This document shows, one piece after another, positions 27,338 to 38,670 of a stretch of 43,965 nucleotides of DNA. This stretch comes from an uncultured Pseudomonadales bacterium (lineage in GTDB: Bacteria; Pseudomonadota; Gammaproteobacteria; Pseudomonadales; Azotimanducaceae). The notes under the pieces are model-generated. The model had not been told where the DNA came from. It worked only from the letters and a program-made list of their open reading frames with translations, and ran no database searches. The DNA lies in the NCBI GenBank assembly GCA_938036875.1, contig CALHVX010000005.1, forward strand, positions 1 through 43,965, given 5' to 3'. Both the position numbers and the translations under genes were made by a program. Position 1 is the stretch's first letter; each line of letters begins with the position of its first letter.

Positions 27338-28207
27338 CTAAATTCGTTCTGCGGCGCGCAAGGCAGCTCGCTTACACAACACACCCACCACCTTTTTGCG
27401 GTATTCAACCGTGCCACGCTTATCTGTGATGGGCGAAGCAGCAGCCGAGCAAGCGGCCGCGGCGGCAGCTAGTGCCGCATCCTCAAGCTTGGAGCCAACC
27501 AATGCCGCAGCCGCCTCAGGCACCAATAGTGCGGTAGGAGCCACGGCGCCGATAGCGACCGTTGCACTGGTGCAGGTGCCGTCTTCGGCCATTGTGAGGC
27601 TAACGCCACAACCCGCCACAGCAATATCCATTTCCGTACGCGGTATGAAGCGCAGGTAGGCATCAGAGGTACGAGCTGCGGGTGTAGGGAATTTAATCCC
27701 AACCAAAAACTCGTTATCTTCCATGCAGTTGCGCTGAACACCTACAACAAAATCTTCTGCTGCAACTTCTCTTTGGCCGGAAGCCGAAGCAATGACGCAT
27801 ACCCCGCGATTAGCAATAATGGCAGGAATGCTGTCGCCGGCTGGTGAGGCATTGCACAAGTTACCGCCAATGGTCGCTCTGCCCTGTATCTGGGTAGATC
27901 CAATGAGATCCGCACCTTCCAGCAAGCCAGGCAGCTTAGCTTGCAGCTCAGCATTCTCATTGAGAACAGCGCTGGCGATAGCGGAGCCTATAAATATCTC
28001 GTCCGACCCAATGACTAGGCGATTGGTGTCTTCGATACCTTTGATATCGACGATGGTTCGAGCACCTTTGTCCATGCTGCGCATCTGCACCATAAGATCT
28101 GTGCCGCCAGCCAGTATTTGTGCGCGACCGCCGCTACTTTGGGCGCTCTGCAAGGCGGCCACCGCCTCATCTACGCTCTTGGGCGCCACATAGGCAAACG
28201 CTTCCAT
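27338..28207 (-). CDS. FAD-binding subunit of a molybdenum hydroxylase (CoxM-like)
   Basis: 289 residues, full length. The FAD-binding signatures are AGGTDLMVQMRS (about 34-45) and ATIGGNLCNASPAGDSIPA (~112-130); the C-terminal CO-dehydrogenase flavoprotein domain ends with VEYRKKVVGVLCKRAALRA. GGAG precedes the ATG by about five bases. It forms a two-gene unit with the 2Fe-2S subunit, divergent from pepQ. The third, molybdenum-cofactor subunit is absent here, so these two proteins must pair with a subunit from another locus or act in a modified complex. Confidence 0.92.
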   Translation of the reverse strand: MEAFAYVAPKSVDEAVAALQSAQSSGGRAQILAGGTDLMVQMRSMDKGARTIVDIKGIEDTNRLVIGSDEIFIGSAIASAVLNENAELQAKLPGLLEGADLIGSTQIQGRATIGGNLCNASPAGDSIPAIIANRGVCVIASASGQREVAAEDFVVGVQRNCMEDNEFLVGIKFPTPAARTSDAYLRFIPRTEMDIAVAGCGVSLTMAEDGTCTSATVAIGAVAPTALLVPEAAAALVGSKLEDAALAAAAAACSAAASPITDKRGTVEYRKKVVGVLCKRAALRAAERI

Positions 28208-28276
28208 AGACCCTCCAGTCCAATTTCGTTAAGCCCACAAATCTATCACGAACCCAGGGTGATGGGCAGCAAGCAT

Positions 28277-28285
28277 TGCTATAAT
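28277..28285 (+). promoter_or_regulatory. Extended -10 promoter of pepQ, probably leaderless transcript
   Basis: TGCTATAAT is a perfect TGn-TATAAT extended -10 element. The last T lies eight bases before the A of the pepQ ATG, so transcription should begin at or one base before the start codon. No good -35 element and no proper ribosome-binding site are visible. Confidence 0.65.
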
Positions 28286-28292
28286 CGAGCCC

Positions 28293-29654
28293 ATGGAAAC
28301 TCAACTTAAACAGCTATACCAACAACACCTCGACGCCCTAGCCAACCAGTGGCAAACCGCCCTTGCGGACAACCAGCAAGACGCCGCCATACTTTGGGCT
28401 GGGCATACCGAGAACTTTCTTTTTGACGACCAAGGCCCGATGTTTCGCGCCAATCCTCACCTGCTGCACTGGTTCCCTCACACAGACTGTGAGCACGCCG
28501 CGCTGCTGGTGCGTCCTGGCCAGCAGGCCAAGCTATATCTGTGGCAACCGGAAGATTATTGGCATCTGCCTCCGGCTATTCCAGCTTGGTGTGCTGCACA
28601 TTTTGCTGTCCAGACTTTTGCGACCGTTGAGGCCTTAGAGCAAGCGGTTGCAGCAGACTGCGCTGGCAGCAATCGTCTTGCTAGCATCGGCGCGGTACAG
28701 GATGGCCTCGCATTTCAAGAGCGATACGCAGCGCACTCATCGGTTAACCCAAGCAGCTTGATGCACCAACTAGACTATCACCGGGCTTATAAGTCGCCGT
28801 TTGAGCTAGCCTGCATGCGTCTCTCGACCGCCGCCGCCGTTGCTGGCCATCAAGCCGCAGAGGCTGCCTTCAACCACAAGCAAAGCGAATTTCAAATCAA
28901 CCTCGCCTATTTGGCCGCGTCAGCCCAAAGCGCCTTAGACCTACCTTATGGGAACATAGTGGGTTTGAACGATCACGCTGGCGTGCTGCACTACCAGCAT
29001 CAAACTCACGACGTGCCACAACCCTACTTAAGTCTATTGATTGATGCTGGCGCTAGAGCCTTTGGCTATGCCAGCGACATTACCCGAACCTATGCTGCAC
29101 AGCCCGGGCTGTTTGCAGACTTAATCACAAGCCTTGATGCTGCCCAACAAGCATTGATCGCCACCATCAAACCGGGCCAATCCTATCTTTCGTTGCACGA
29201 GCAAATGCACCAGAGCATTGGTCATCTACTAAGCGATGCAGGCATTGTTAAGGTTAGCGGCGAGCAGGCCTATGAGGACAAGCTAACCCAAGCATTTCTA
29301 CCGCATGGCTTAGGCCACCTATTAGGTTTGCAGACCCACGACGTAGCGGGTCAGCAAGTCACTGCCGATGGCAAAACCCAACCCCCACCCGAGGACTACG
29401 CTGCCTTAAGGCTCACGCGAACGGTAGAAGTTGGCCAAGTGTTCACTATCGAACCTGGCATCTATTTCATCCCGATGTTGCAGGCTGAATTGGCGGCACA
29501 AGGTAAGAGCAAACTTCTAAACGCCAGCGCTATTCAAGAGCTACTACCCTTTGGTGGCATACGCATCGAAGACAACGTGGTTGTGCGCAGCGATGGCATC
29601 GAAAATCTAACTCGGCACGCATTTGAAAATAATGTGGGCAGCCGCAGCGCGTAA
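28293..29654 (+). CDS. pepQ: Xaa-Pro dipeptidase (M24B, PepQ)
   Basis: 453 residues, like E. coli PepQ. The C-terminal pita-bread domain shows the dinuclear metal ligands: Asp in LLIDAGARA and in ASDITRTY, His in FLPHGLGHLLGLQTHD, Glu in FTIEPGIYF and Glu in GIRIEDNVV. It hydrolyses dipeptides with C-terminal proline in the cytoplasm. It is the first gene of a likely two-gene unit with the S9 peptidase 24 bp downstream, whose products would be its substrates. The promoter sits so close that the mRNA may be leaderless. Confidence 0.95.
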   Translation: METQLKQLYQQHLDALANQWQTALADNQQDAAILWAGHTENFLFDDQGPMFRANPHLLHWFPHTDCEHAALLVRPGQQAKLYLWQPEDYWHLPPAIPAWCAAHFAVQTFATVEALEQAVAADCAGSNRLASIGAVQDGLAFQERYAAHSSVNPSSLMHQLDYHRAYKSPFELACMRLSTAAAVAGHQAAEAAFNHKQSEFQINLAYLAASAQSALDLPYGNIVGLNDHAGVLHYQHQTHDVPQPYLSLLIDAGARAFGYASDITRTYAAQPGLFADLITSLDAAQQALIATIKPGQSYLSLHEQMHQSIGHLLSDAGIVKVSGEQAYEDKLTQAFLPHGLGHLLGLQTHDVAGQQVTADGKTQPPPEDYAALRLTRTVEVGQVFTIEPGIYFIPMLQAELAAQGKSKLLNASAIQELLPFGGIRIEDNVVVRSDGIENLTRHAFENNVGSRSA

Positions 29655-29678
29655 CGACCAACCAAGAGCAACCACAAC

Positions 29679-31862
29679 ATGACCAGCACTACACTCACAC
29701 CAACGCGCCTGTTTGCCGACCCACCGCTGCTGCCGGCGCTACCCCAGCAAGCACGTTTTGGACCGGTCGCAAAGGCTAACAACCAAGAATACGTGGTCTA
29801 TCTACAAAGTAGTGCCCATGATCGTGAGCAGTTGGAGTTGTGGCGTTGTGACTTAAGTTCAACCACCCCTTACTGCTGGCTGGCTGCAGACCAACTCAAG
29901 GACAGCAACCAAAGTAGCGCACAAGAAACCGAAGCCGAACGTGCTGAGCGGGAACGCAAACGTCAGTTCAGCAGCGGTATAACCAGCTATCAAATAAGCG
30001 CTAACGGTGAACGTTTGCTCGTGCCTCACGAAGGCTGCGGCTACATCTTCGAGATAACGTCCAAGCTAGGCGAGCCAATCTATACGACACCAAAAGGTGT
30101 GCGTCAGACCGATATGCATCTGTCACCTACGGGTCAACATTTGTCTTTAGTGCGCGCTGGCGATCTGTATCTGGTCAACCTGAAGAGCGGCGCTGAGATA
30201 CGCGTTACCCAAGACGGTAGTGACACCGTTAGCAATGGTACCGCCGATTTTATCGCAGCAGAAGAAATGCACCGTTTTACCGGCCACTGGTGGTCTGCGG
30301 ACGAATCGTGCATCGCCTTTCAACGCACTGACAATACGCCGGTACAACTTACCTATCGCCACGACATCCAAGCGGCCCAAATTGATTTAATACCCCAACG
30401 CTACCCCTACACCGGCGAAGCTAATGCCGCGGTGACTTTGGGGGTCTATCAGCTCGGCCCCAAAACCACTCAGTGGTTGGATTACAGTACCGATCCACAA
30501 GCTTACCTCGCTCGCGTGGATTGGCTCGGCGACAAACTCTGTACCCAGGTGCAAAGCCGCAACCAGCAACGTTTGGAGCTACAGTACTGGGTAGGCGCCG
30601 AGAACCGCTGGCAAAGCTTGCTTAGCGAGAAGAGCAATACCTGGATCGAACTTCACGACAACTTCACCGAGGTTGTGGACCAAGCTAACCCGGGGTTTTT
30701 GTGGACATCTGAGCGCACCGGCACCAGCCAGCTCTATTTTTATCCTATGGCGCCGGGTCAAGTTACCCCAAACGAACCCATAGGTTTAACAAGCCAGGGC
30801 GCAGTAAACGCTGTCGTCAAAGTACGCGATGGCAAGCTGTGGTTCACCGGTTGGGATACCAATCCTACGGAACAACACTTGTATCAGGTCGAGTTAGACG
30901 GCAGCAGCCCTGCGAAGCGACTGACCAAAACGGCGGGGTGGCATGACACCAAAGTTAGCCCGTCTGGCGATCGTTTGCTGGACCAGTTTAGCAATCTCGG
31001 GCAACCGCCCGAGTTAGCTTTGGTGGAACCCACGACAGGCGAACGCTGGCCCTTCGCTGGGGGCCCAATAAGCGCCGCAGCACCCTATCACCAGTACGCT
31101 ACCCAACACTGTTCAAGTGAGCTTGGTGAGCTAAAGGCGGCTGACGGGCAAACCCTGCACTACAGGCTCACACGGCCGCATTCCGTCGCCGCTCAGGGCG
31201 CACCGTTAATCGTTCACGTTTACGGCGGGCCCGGCGTTCAGCGGGTTAAAAACGAATGGCCACCCCTCTCAAACCAGCTGTTCACCCAAGCGGGTTTTGG
31301 AATCTTGGAGTTAGACAACCGCGGTTCCAGCAATCGCGGCACCGAATTTTCAGCGCCCATCTATCGACAGCTTGGTGTGGCGGAGGTCCAAGACCAATTG
31401 GTTGGTGCCCAGTTTGCGCAGTCCCTAGATTGGGTTGATGCAAACCGTATCGGCGTCTACGGGCACAGCTACGGCGGCTACATGACCTTAATGTGCCTCG
31501 CCAAAGCCCCTGCAGTCTTCAAAGCTGGTGCCTCCATTGCGCCGGTTGCTGATTGGCATTTGTACGATACCCATTACACCGAACGCTACTTGGACACACC
31601 CAGTGTTAACCCCGATGGATACGCAAGTAGCGGCGTCATTGCTCATCTGGATGGTCTGGTTGGCAAGCTGCTGCTAATTCACGGGATGGCCGATGACAAC
31701 GTGCTCTTCAGCAACACCACGTTGCTGATGCATGAACTGCAATCGCGAGGTACGCCCTTTGAGCTGATGACCTACCCCGGGGCAAAACATGCGTTGCAAG
31801 AAACCTCGGTTGCTGCCCATCGCTTTGAACTGATTGTCGACTTCTTTCGACGTAACCTTTAG
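29679..31862 (+). CDS. S9 family peptidase, dipeptidyl-peptidase IV-like
   Basis: 727 residues. The N-terminal ~470 residues form the beta-propeller (DPP IV N-terminal type), including the Glu-Glu pair in DFIAAEEMHRFTGHWWS that anchors the substrate amino terminus. The C-terminal alpha/beta hydrolase has the nucleophile in YGHSYGGYM, Asp in GMADDNVLF and His in PGAKHALQ. These are S9B features, so it should release X-Pro dipeptides from peptide N-termini. No signal peptide is visible, so it is probably cytoplasmic, unlike many DPP IV enzymes. It lies 24 bp after pepQ, which would split the dipeptides it releases. Confidence 0.92.
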   Translation: MTSTTLTPTRLFADPPLLPALPQQARFGPVAKANNQEYVVYLQSSAHDREQLELWRCDLSSTTPYCWLAADQLKDSNQSSAQETEAERAERERKRQFSSGITSYQISANGERLLVPHEGCGYIFEITSKLGEPIYTTPKGVRQTDMHLSPTGQHLSLVRAGDLYLVNLKSGAEIRVTQDGSDTVSNGTADFIAAEEMHRFTGHWWSADESCIAFQRTDNTPVQLTYRHDIQAAQIDLIPQRYPYTGEANAAVTLGVYQLGPKTTQWLDYSTDPQAYLARVDWLGDKLCTQVQSRNQQRLELQYWVGAENRWQSLLSEKSNTWIELHDNFTEVVDQANPGFLWTSERTGTSQLYFYPMAPGQVTPNEPIGLTSQGAVNAVVKVRDGKLWFTGWDTNPTEQHLYQVELDGSSPAKRLTKTAGWHDTKVSPSGDRLLDQFSNLGQPPELALVEPTTGERWPFAGGPISAAAPYHQYATQHCSSELGELKAADGQTLHYRLTRPHSVAAQGAPLIVHVYGGPGVQRVKNEWPPLSNQLFTQAGFGILELDNRGSSNRGTEFSAPIYRQLGVAEVQDQLVGAQFAQSLDWVDANRIGVYGHSYGGYMTLMCLAKAPAVFKAGASIAPVADWHLYDTHYTERYLDTPSVNPDGYASSGVIAHLDGLVGKLLLIHGMADDNVLFSNTTLLMHELQSRGTPFELMTYPGAKHALQETSVAAHRFELIVDFFRRNL

Positions 31863-31868
31863 AGCCGG

Positions 31869-31893
31869 CCGGGCTGTCTAGACAGCAGCCCGG
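31869..31893. terminator. Hairpin between convergent S9 peptidase and tatD genes
   Basis: CCGGGCTG and CAGCCCGG pair around a 9-base loop that itself contains TCTAGA. The structure overlaps the tatD stop codon. There is no T-tract, so it is at best a weak bidirectional terminator. Confidence 0.45.
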
Positions 31894-32672
31894 TCAAACA
31901 AGCGAAAGAAATTGGCGCTGGTTGCCGCCACTAACGCACCGGGGTCAGTGTCACGGAGCTGTGCAACAAATCGCGCGGTATGCGGCAAAAACGATGGCTC
32001 GTTGGGCTTGCCTCGATGGGGTGTTGGCGCTAACCAAGGCGCATCGGTTTCGATCAGCAGCCGATCCAGAGGGACTCGCTCCGCAACTGCTTGCACGTTG
32101 GCTGCGTTTTTGAAGGTTACAATCCCTGAGATGGAAATGAAGAAACCAATGTCTAGCGCTGCCTCAGCCATTGCCCAATCCTCAGTAAAGCAATGCAGCA
32201 CCCCGCGAGTCACCCCGCTATCTTGAATTAGCTTCAGCGTGTCTTGCCGAGCATCTCTAGTATGCACAACCACGGGCAGTTCGGCCGCTTTCGCCATGTG
32301 CAACTGCTCGGCAAACCAGTGTTGCTGCCAAGCCTTGACGTCTGCATCGGGATCTTGCGCATAGTCCAGTCCCATCTCGCCAACCGCCACCACCTTATCT
32401 TGGATAAGCCCTCGAGCTAGCCATTCAAGGTTGTGTTGCCGCGGATCCAACTTAGCTGCGGATTCCGGGTGCAGCCCGGCCGTGGCCCAGATACCTGAAT
32501 TACCTTGTGCAACTGCAAGCACCTGATCGAGACTTTGCTCTTCGACACCAATGCACAGCATTTGCGCCACACCAGCAGCGCGCGCACGCTCAATAGATGC
32601 AGTAGGTTCTTCAAGAAAATTTAGATGGCAATGCGAGTCAACCAAGCCGGTCAACAATTGAGAATCAGACAT
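31878..32672 (-). CDS. tatD: TatD family metal-dependent hydrolase
   Basis: 264 residues, TIM-barrel metallohydrolase. Metal ligands are visible in DSHCHLNF, the Glu of AVGEMGLDY, VVHTRDARQDTL, GVLHCFTEDW and LIETDAPWLAPTPHRG. TatD proteins act as 3'-5' DNA exonucleases and have other hydrolase roles. It is the last gene of the conserved tmk-holB-pilZ-tatD order, so it corresponds to the YcfH-type paralogue. No clear ribosome-binding site precedes the ATG; it may depend on coupling with pilZ. Confidence 0.93.
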   Translation of the reverse strand: MSDSQLLTGLVDSHCHLNFLEEPTASIERARAAGVAQMLCIGVEEQSLDQVLAVAQGNSGIWATAGLHPESAAKLDPRQHNLEWLARGLIQDKVVAVGEMGLDYAQDPDADVKAWQQHWFAEQLHMAKAAELPVVVHTRDARQDTLKLIQDSGVTRGVLHCFTEDWAMAEAALDIGFFISISGIVTFKNAANVQAVAERVPLDRLLIETDAPWLAPTPHRGKPNEPSFLPHTARFVAQLRDTDPGALVAATSANFFRLFDRAAV

Positions 32673-32709
32673 GTTTGTGTGGGTAAGCGCGAAGCGCTAA
32701 CAGCAAGCG

Positions 32710-33060
32710 CTACATGGTGTGGGTATGGCGGTCAGATTGCAAAGCACCCGCCAGATAGGTCTCAATTTTGTTACGCGCGATATCGTCTTGGTCGTTGAAC
32801 TGCACGCCGATGCCGGCCGCTCGATTGCCTTGTGCACCCTTGGGGGTAACCCAGACCACCTTGCCAGCTACCGGAATTTTTTCCGCTTCATCCATTAGGT
32901 TCAACAACATGAATACTTCCACGTCTAACTCGTATTCTTTTTTTGTCGGTATGAACAAACCACCATTTCGAATGAAAGGCATATAAGCAGCGTAAAGCAC
33001 CGCTTTGTCTTTGATTGCGAGAGATAAGATGCCGTTGCGAGAACCGCGTTTTGCCGCCAT
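32710..33060 (-). CDS. pilZ: Type IV pilus assembly protein PilZ
   Basis: 116 residues from the ATG at 33060, matching the length of Pseudomonas PilZ; the frame is open upstream to 33204 but those 48 residues look non-coding. The core SRNGILSLAIKDKAVLYAAY, GGLFIPT, EKIPVAGKVVWVTPKGAQGN and AAGIGVQFND is highly characteristic. Canonical PilZ is needed for type IV pilus formation, interacts with PilB and FimX, and does not bind c-di-GMP; the RxxxR motif is missing here as expected. It lies between holB and tatD as in Pseudomonas. The ribosome-binding site is weak. Confidence 0.95.
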   Translation of the reverse strand: MAAKRGSRNGILSLAIKDKAVLYAAYMPFIRNGGLFIPTKKEYELDVEVFMLLNLMDEAEKIPVAGKVVWVTPKGAQGNRAAGIGVQFNDQDDIARNKIETYLAGALQSDRHTHTM

Positions 33061-33207
33061 GACCAGCCCAAGTCCAATGTGTACCAGAGGGCAGTTTACC
33101 CCACTGCTGGCGATCTTGCTGTGCGCTGATGCCGCATAAGGCGGACATCCGTCACGGTTGGTCTGAGATACGGCTCCCGGTTCTAGTCGATCCGGCACAG
33201 CCACAGG

Positions 33208-35920
<2,713 letters not shown>

Positions 35921-35921
35921 C

Positions 35922-36782
35922 TTAAAACCCTCCGAAACCAGCTAGCGTTTCGACCTGCCCGCGCAGCAGCGATTTCACTTGGGCAAACCAAGGCCCTTGG
36001 TTGTACTGAACTTGCCAATCTGGACCAACCAACTCGCCTACCGCACGCACGCCATAAACGCTGTTTGCGATAAAAACTTCTTGGGCATCGCGCAGCTGAT
36101 CTAAACTGATGGCTTCTACTTGCAACGCATCACGAAACTGCGCCCACAAATGCTGCCGAAGCACACCGGCAACCCCACACCGCTCCAGTGGTGGTGTCCA
36201 TAACTGATCGTCAATCACGGCAAACAAGTTGCTGGACGTGCATTCGACAACCCCCTGATCTGGATTCAACATCAACCCTTCAAAATCATCCTCTTCGAGT
36301 TCACGCCGAGCCAAAACCTGTTCAAGCCGGTTCAGATGTTTGATGCCCGCTAGCGCAGGCTGTGTGGCCAAGGATGTTTTGGTGACTCGCACCCGAACTG
36401 GCACTGCGTCCTGCAGCGGGGTTGCTAAAGCCGGGTGCAAGCTGCAATGAAGATTGGCTTCCGCCACTTTATCCCGAGCATAACCTCGACTCTGACCGCT
36501 TGAGAAACCTTGGGCGGTAACCACTAGCTTCAGCACGGCCAAACCTTGGGCCACGTGGGTCAACGCGATGTCTAGCTGGGCTTGTATCAGCGCCCGGGGG
36601 TAGCGGATGCCAAGCTTGATGCAACCATGCTGCAAGCGCTGGAGGTGCTCGTCGAGCAGCCAGATGCTGGCCGGCTGGTTCGCCTCTCGAGATGCAACCA
36701 CCAGCAAAGTTTCGAACAAGCCGTCACCATACTGTAACCCTCGATCGGTAGCGGCTAAGCCGGTACTAGAGGACCACAACAT
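35922..36782 (-). CDS. pabC: Aminodeoxychorismate lyase
   Basis: 286 residues, fold-type IV PLP enzyme. The N-terminal RGLQYGDGLFETLLV, the PLP lysine in AGIKHLNRLEQV and the cofactor-binding VECTSSNLFAV are visible. It converts 4-amino-4-deoxychorismate to p-aminobenzoate and pyruvate for folate synthesis. No ribosome-binding site is evident before the ATG, and only 20 bp separate it from fabF, so translation may be coupled. Branched-chain aminotransferase or D-amino acid transaminase are related alternatives, but location between fabF and mltG argues for PabC. Confidence 0.92.
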   Translation of the reverse strand: MLWSSSTGLAATDRGLQYGDGLFETLLVVASREANQPASIWLLDEHLQRLQHGCIKLGIRYPRALIQAQLDIALTHVAQGLAVLKLVVTAQGFSSGQSRGYARDKVAEANLHCSLHPALATPLQDAVPVRVRVTKTSLATQPALAGIKHLNRLEQVLARRELEEDDFEGLMLNPDQGVVECTSSNLFAVIDDQLWTPPLERCGVAGVLRQHLWAQFRDALQVEAISLDQLRDAQEVFIANSVYGVRAVGELVGPDWQVQYNQGPWFAQVKSLLRGQVETLAGFGGF

Positions 36783-36802
36783 AATATCTTAAGAAATAAT
36801 TT

Positions 36803-38038
36803 TTAGGGGTTTGCAAAGATAAGCGAACCGTTGGTACCGCCAAATCCAAACGAATTGGTCAGTACCGCCGTTTGCTTAGCATCGCGCGCCGTGTTTGGCA
36901 CGTAGTCCAAATCACAACCTTCACCCGGATTTTCCAGGTTTATGGTTGGCGGTAGCACGTTGTGCTTGAGTGCAAGCACGCTGTAGATCGCCTCTACGGC
37001 GCCAGCTGCACCCAACAAGTGGCCTACCATGGACTTAGTTGAACTGACCGCAACCTTGGTGTCATCGCCAAACACCTTTTTGATCGCTTTGGTCTCTGCC
37101 ACATCACCTAGCGGCGTTGAGGTGCCGTGTGCATTGATGTAAGTCACTTGATCTGAGTTTAACTGCGCATCGTTCATCGCGTTTTGCATGGATGCTGCGG
37201 CGCCAGAACCATCTTCCAATGGCCCAGTAATATGATGGGCATCGCCACTCATACCAAAACCAACCAACTCACCGTAGATTTGTGCGCCACGCGCTTTGGC
37301 GTGCTCGTACTCTTCTAGCACCATAGCCCCTGCGCCATCGCCCAACACAAAACCATCACGGTCTGCATCCCAAGGGCGTGAAGCCCGCTCAGGCTCATCA
37401 TTACGAGACGTCAACGCCTTCATGGTGCCAAAAGCAGCAATGGTTAGCGGCGAAGTAGCCTGTTCGGAGCCGCCAACAATCATCACGTCAGCATCGCCGT
37501 ATTGAATTAGGCGGGCACCAAGACCAATGTTGTGTGTACCCGTTGTACAGGCGGTTACTACCGCTAAGTTGGGACCACGATAGCCGTAGCGAATGCTCAG
37601 CATGCCGGAAATCATATTGATCACGGAAGCTGGCACAAAAAATGGTGACACACGGCGTGGGCCACTTTTGAGCAAGGTTGAATGGGTGCTTTCGATGGTG
37701 TTGATACCACCTATACCAGACCCGATGGCCACACCAATTCGGTCTGCATTGTCAGGGTTTGCCGTTAAGCCCGCATCTTCAATGGCATCAATGCCCGCGA
37801 TCAAACCGTATTGTATAAAGGGGTCAATGCGACGCTGCTCTTTGCGATCAATATGCTTTTCGACATCCAGATCTTTCACAGCAGCACCAACGGTGCAAGC
37901 ATAGCCTTCAACATCAAACGCAGAGATGGAGGCAACCCCGCTGACACCGTCACAAACATTACGCCAGTTATCTGCCACCGTGTTTCCTATAGGTGACAAA
38001 ATACCTAGGCCAGTCACAACAACTCGTCGTTTGCTCAT
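36803..38038 (-). CDS. fabF: Beta-ketoacyl-ACP synthase II
   Basis: 411 residues. The Cys-His-His triad is in [24 protein letters not shown] and [12 protein letters not shown]. The enzyme condenses malonyl-ACP with acyl-ACP in fatty acid elongation and extends palmitoleoyl-ACP to cis-vaccenoyl-ACP. AGGAG lies six bases before the ATG. It is separated from acpP by 210 bp containing two hairpins, longer than the typical spacers in this cluster. Confidence 0.96.
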   Translation of the reverse strand: MSKRRVVVTGLGILSPIGNTVADNWRNVCDGVSGVASISAFDVEGYACTVGAAVKDLDVEKHIDRKEQRRIDPFIQYGLIAGIDAIEDAGLTANPDNADRIGVAIGSGIGGINTIESTHSTLLKSGPRRVSPFFVPASVINMISGMLSIRYGYRGPNLAVVTACTTGTHNIGLGARLIQYGDADVMIVGGSEQATSPLTIAAFGTMKALTSRNDEPERASRPWDADRDGFVLGDGAGAMVLEEYEHAKARGAQIYGELVGFGMSGDAHHITGPLEDGSGAAASMQNAMNDAQLNSDQVTYINAHGTSTPLGDVAETKAIKKVFGDDTKVAVSSTKSMVGHLLGAAGAVEAIYSVLALKHNVLPPTINLENPGEGCDLDYVPNTARDAKQTAVLTNSFGFGGTNGSLIFANP

Positions 38039-38104
38039 GCGGCGCTCCTAACAGGTCGGCTGCGCTTGGCAGCCTGCAGAAATGGGTAGATCGAAAGCTT
38101 GCCT

Positions 38105-38132
38105 CATCCTATTGCGTTGATGCAATAGGATG
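38105..38132. other. Hairpin in acpP-fabF spacer, proximal to fabF
   Basis: CATCCTATTGC-GTTGAT-GCAATAGGATG is a perfect 11-bp inverted repeat. On the minus strand it follows acpP and a second hairpin and precedes fabF. No T-tract follows. It may limit read-through or stabilise the acpP mRNA end. Confidence 0.55.
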
Positions 38133-38153
38133 CTGGGCTGCTAGCAATGGTTT

Positions 38154-38184
38154 GTTGGCACAGTACGAGTGCGTACTGCACAAC
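38154..38184. other. Hairpin in acpP-fabF spacer, proximal to acpP
   Basis: CAGTACG-AGTG-CGTACTG pairs over 7 bp, with an outer GTTG/CAAC continuation after a small internal loop. It lies about 65 bp after the acpP stop codon, in tandem with the hairpin at 38105-38132. Confidence 0.5.
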
Positions 38185-38248
38185 CCATACAAGCAAGCCG
38201 CGCGGCAGGATCGGAAGGTTATCGGTGAGCCCTTATTGCTGGACCCGC

Positions 38249-38482
38249 CTATTGGTGAGCGAGGATGTAGGTGATCGCCTCTTTTACAGTGGTGATCTTT
38301 TCCGCTTCTTCATCAGGAATTTCAGTTTCAAATTCCTCTTCAAGCGCCATCACAAGTTCCACTGTGTCCAGGGAGTCAGCGCCTAGGTCTTCAACAAACG
38401 AAGCCTCGTCTTTGACTTCATCTTCTTTAACACCGAGTTGCTCGCAAATCAGTTTTCTTACGCGTTCTTCAACACTGCTCAT
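38249..38482 (-). CDS. acpP: Acyl carrier protein
   Basis: 77 residues from the ATG at 38482; the frame is open to 38557 but the upstream part is promoter and leader. The phosphopantetheine attachment serine is in [18 protein letters not shown], the universally conserved ACP motif. The protein is acidic with four-helix ACP character. It carries growing acyl chains for the Fab enzymes and PlsX. GGGAG lies upstream of the start. A good sigma-70 promoter precedes the gene and hairpins flank it, in keeping with the high demand for ACP. Confidence 0.97.
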   Translation of the reverse strand: MSSVEERVRKLICEQLGVKEDEVKDEASFVEDLGADSLDTVELVMALEEEFETEIPDEEAEKITTVKEAITYILAHQ

Positions 38483-38528
38483 GCTTAGGGTACTCCCTTT
38501 CAGATTCCTAGAGTGCAGGGCGGGGCGA

Positions 38529-38557
38529 ATTCTATAGAGGCCCCTTGGGCAATTCAA
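38529..38557 (-). promoter_or_regulatory. Sigma-70 promoter of acpP
   Basis: On the minus strand TTGAAT (38557-38552), 17 bases, then TAGAAT (38534-38529). Transcription would start near 38522, giving a leader of about 40 nt before the acpP ATG. The -35 element abuts the hairpin at 38558-38581. Confidence 0.65.
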
Positions 38558-38581
38558 GCGAGCTTTGACTTAAAAGCTCGC
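38558..38581. terminator. Hairpin between fabG and the acpP promoter
   Basis: GCGAGCTTT-GACTTA-AAAGCTCGC is a perfect 9-bp stem with a six-base loop, placed between fabG and acpP directly upstream of the acpP -35 element. It lacks a long T-tract after it (TTGAATT on the minus strand), so termination may be partial. Confidence 0.5.
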
Positions 38582-38670
38582 GAATACACAACTACTGCTT
38601 ATGAGCTTATCGCTCGATATGTCTCGAAAATTCCGCCTATAAATGTTAGCGGCCTCTGCGTCAACATGGC

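Noticed and set aside
33061-33204. N-terminal extension of PilZ
   Set aside because: Canonical PilZ is about 115-118 residues and starts just before the RNGILSL motif.
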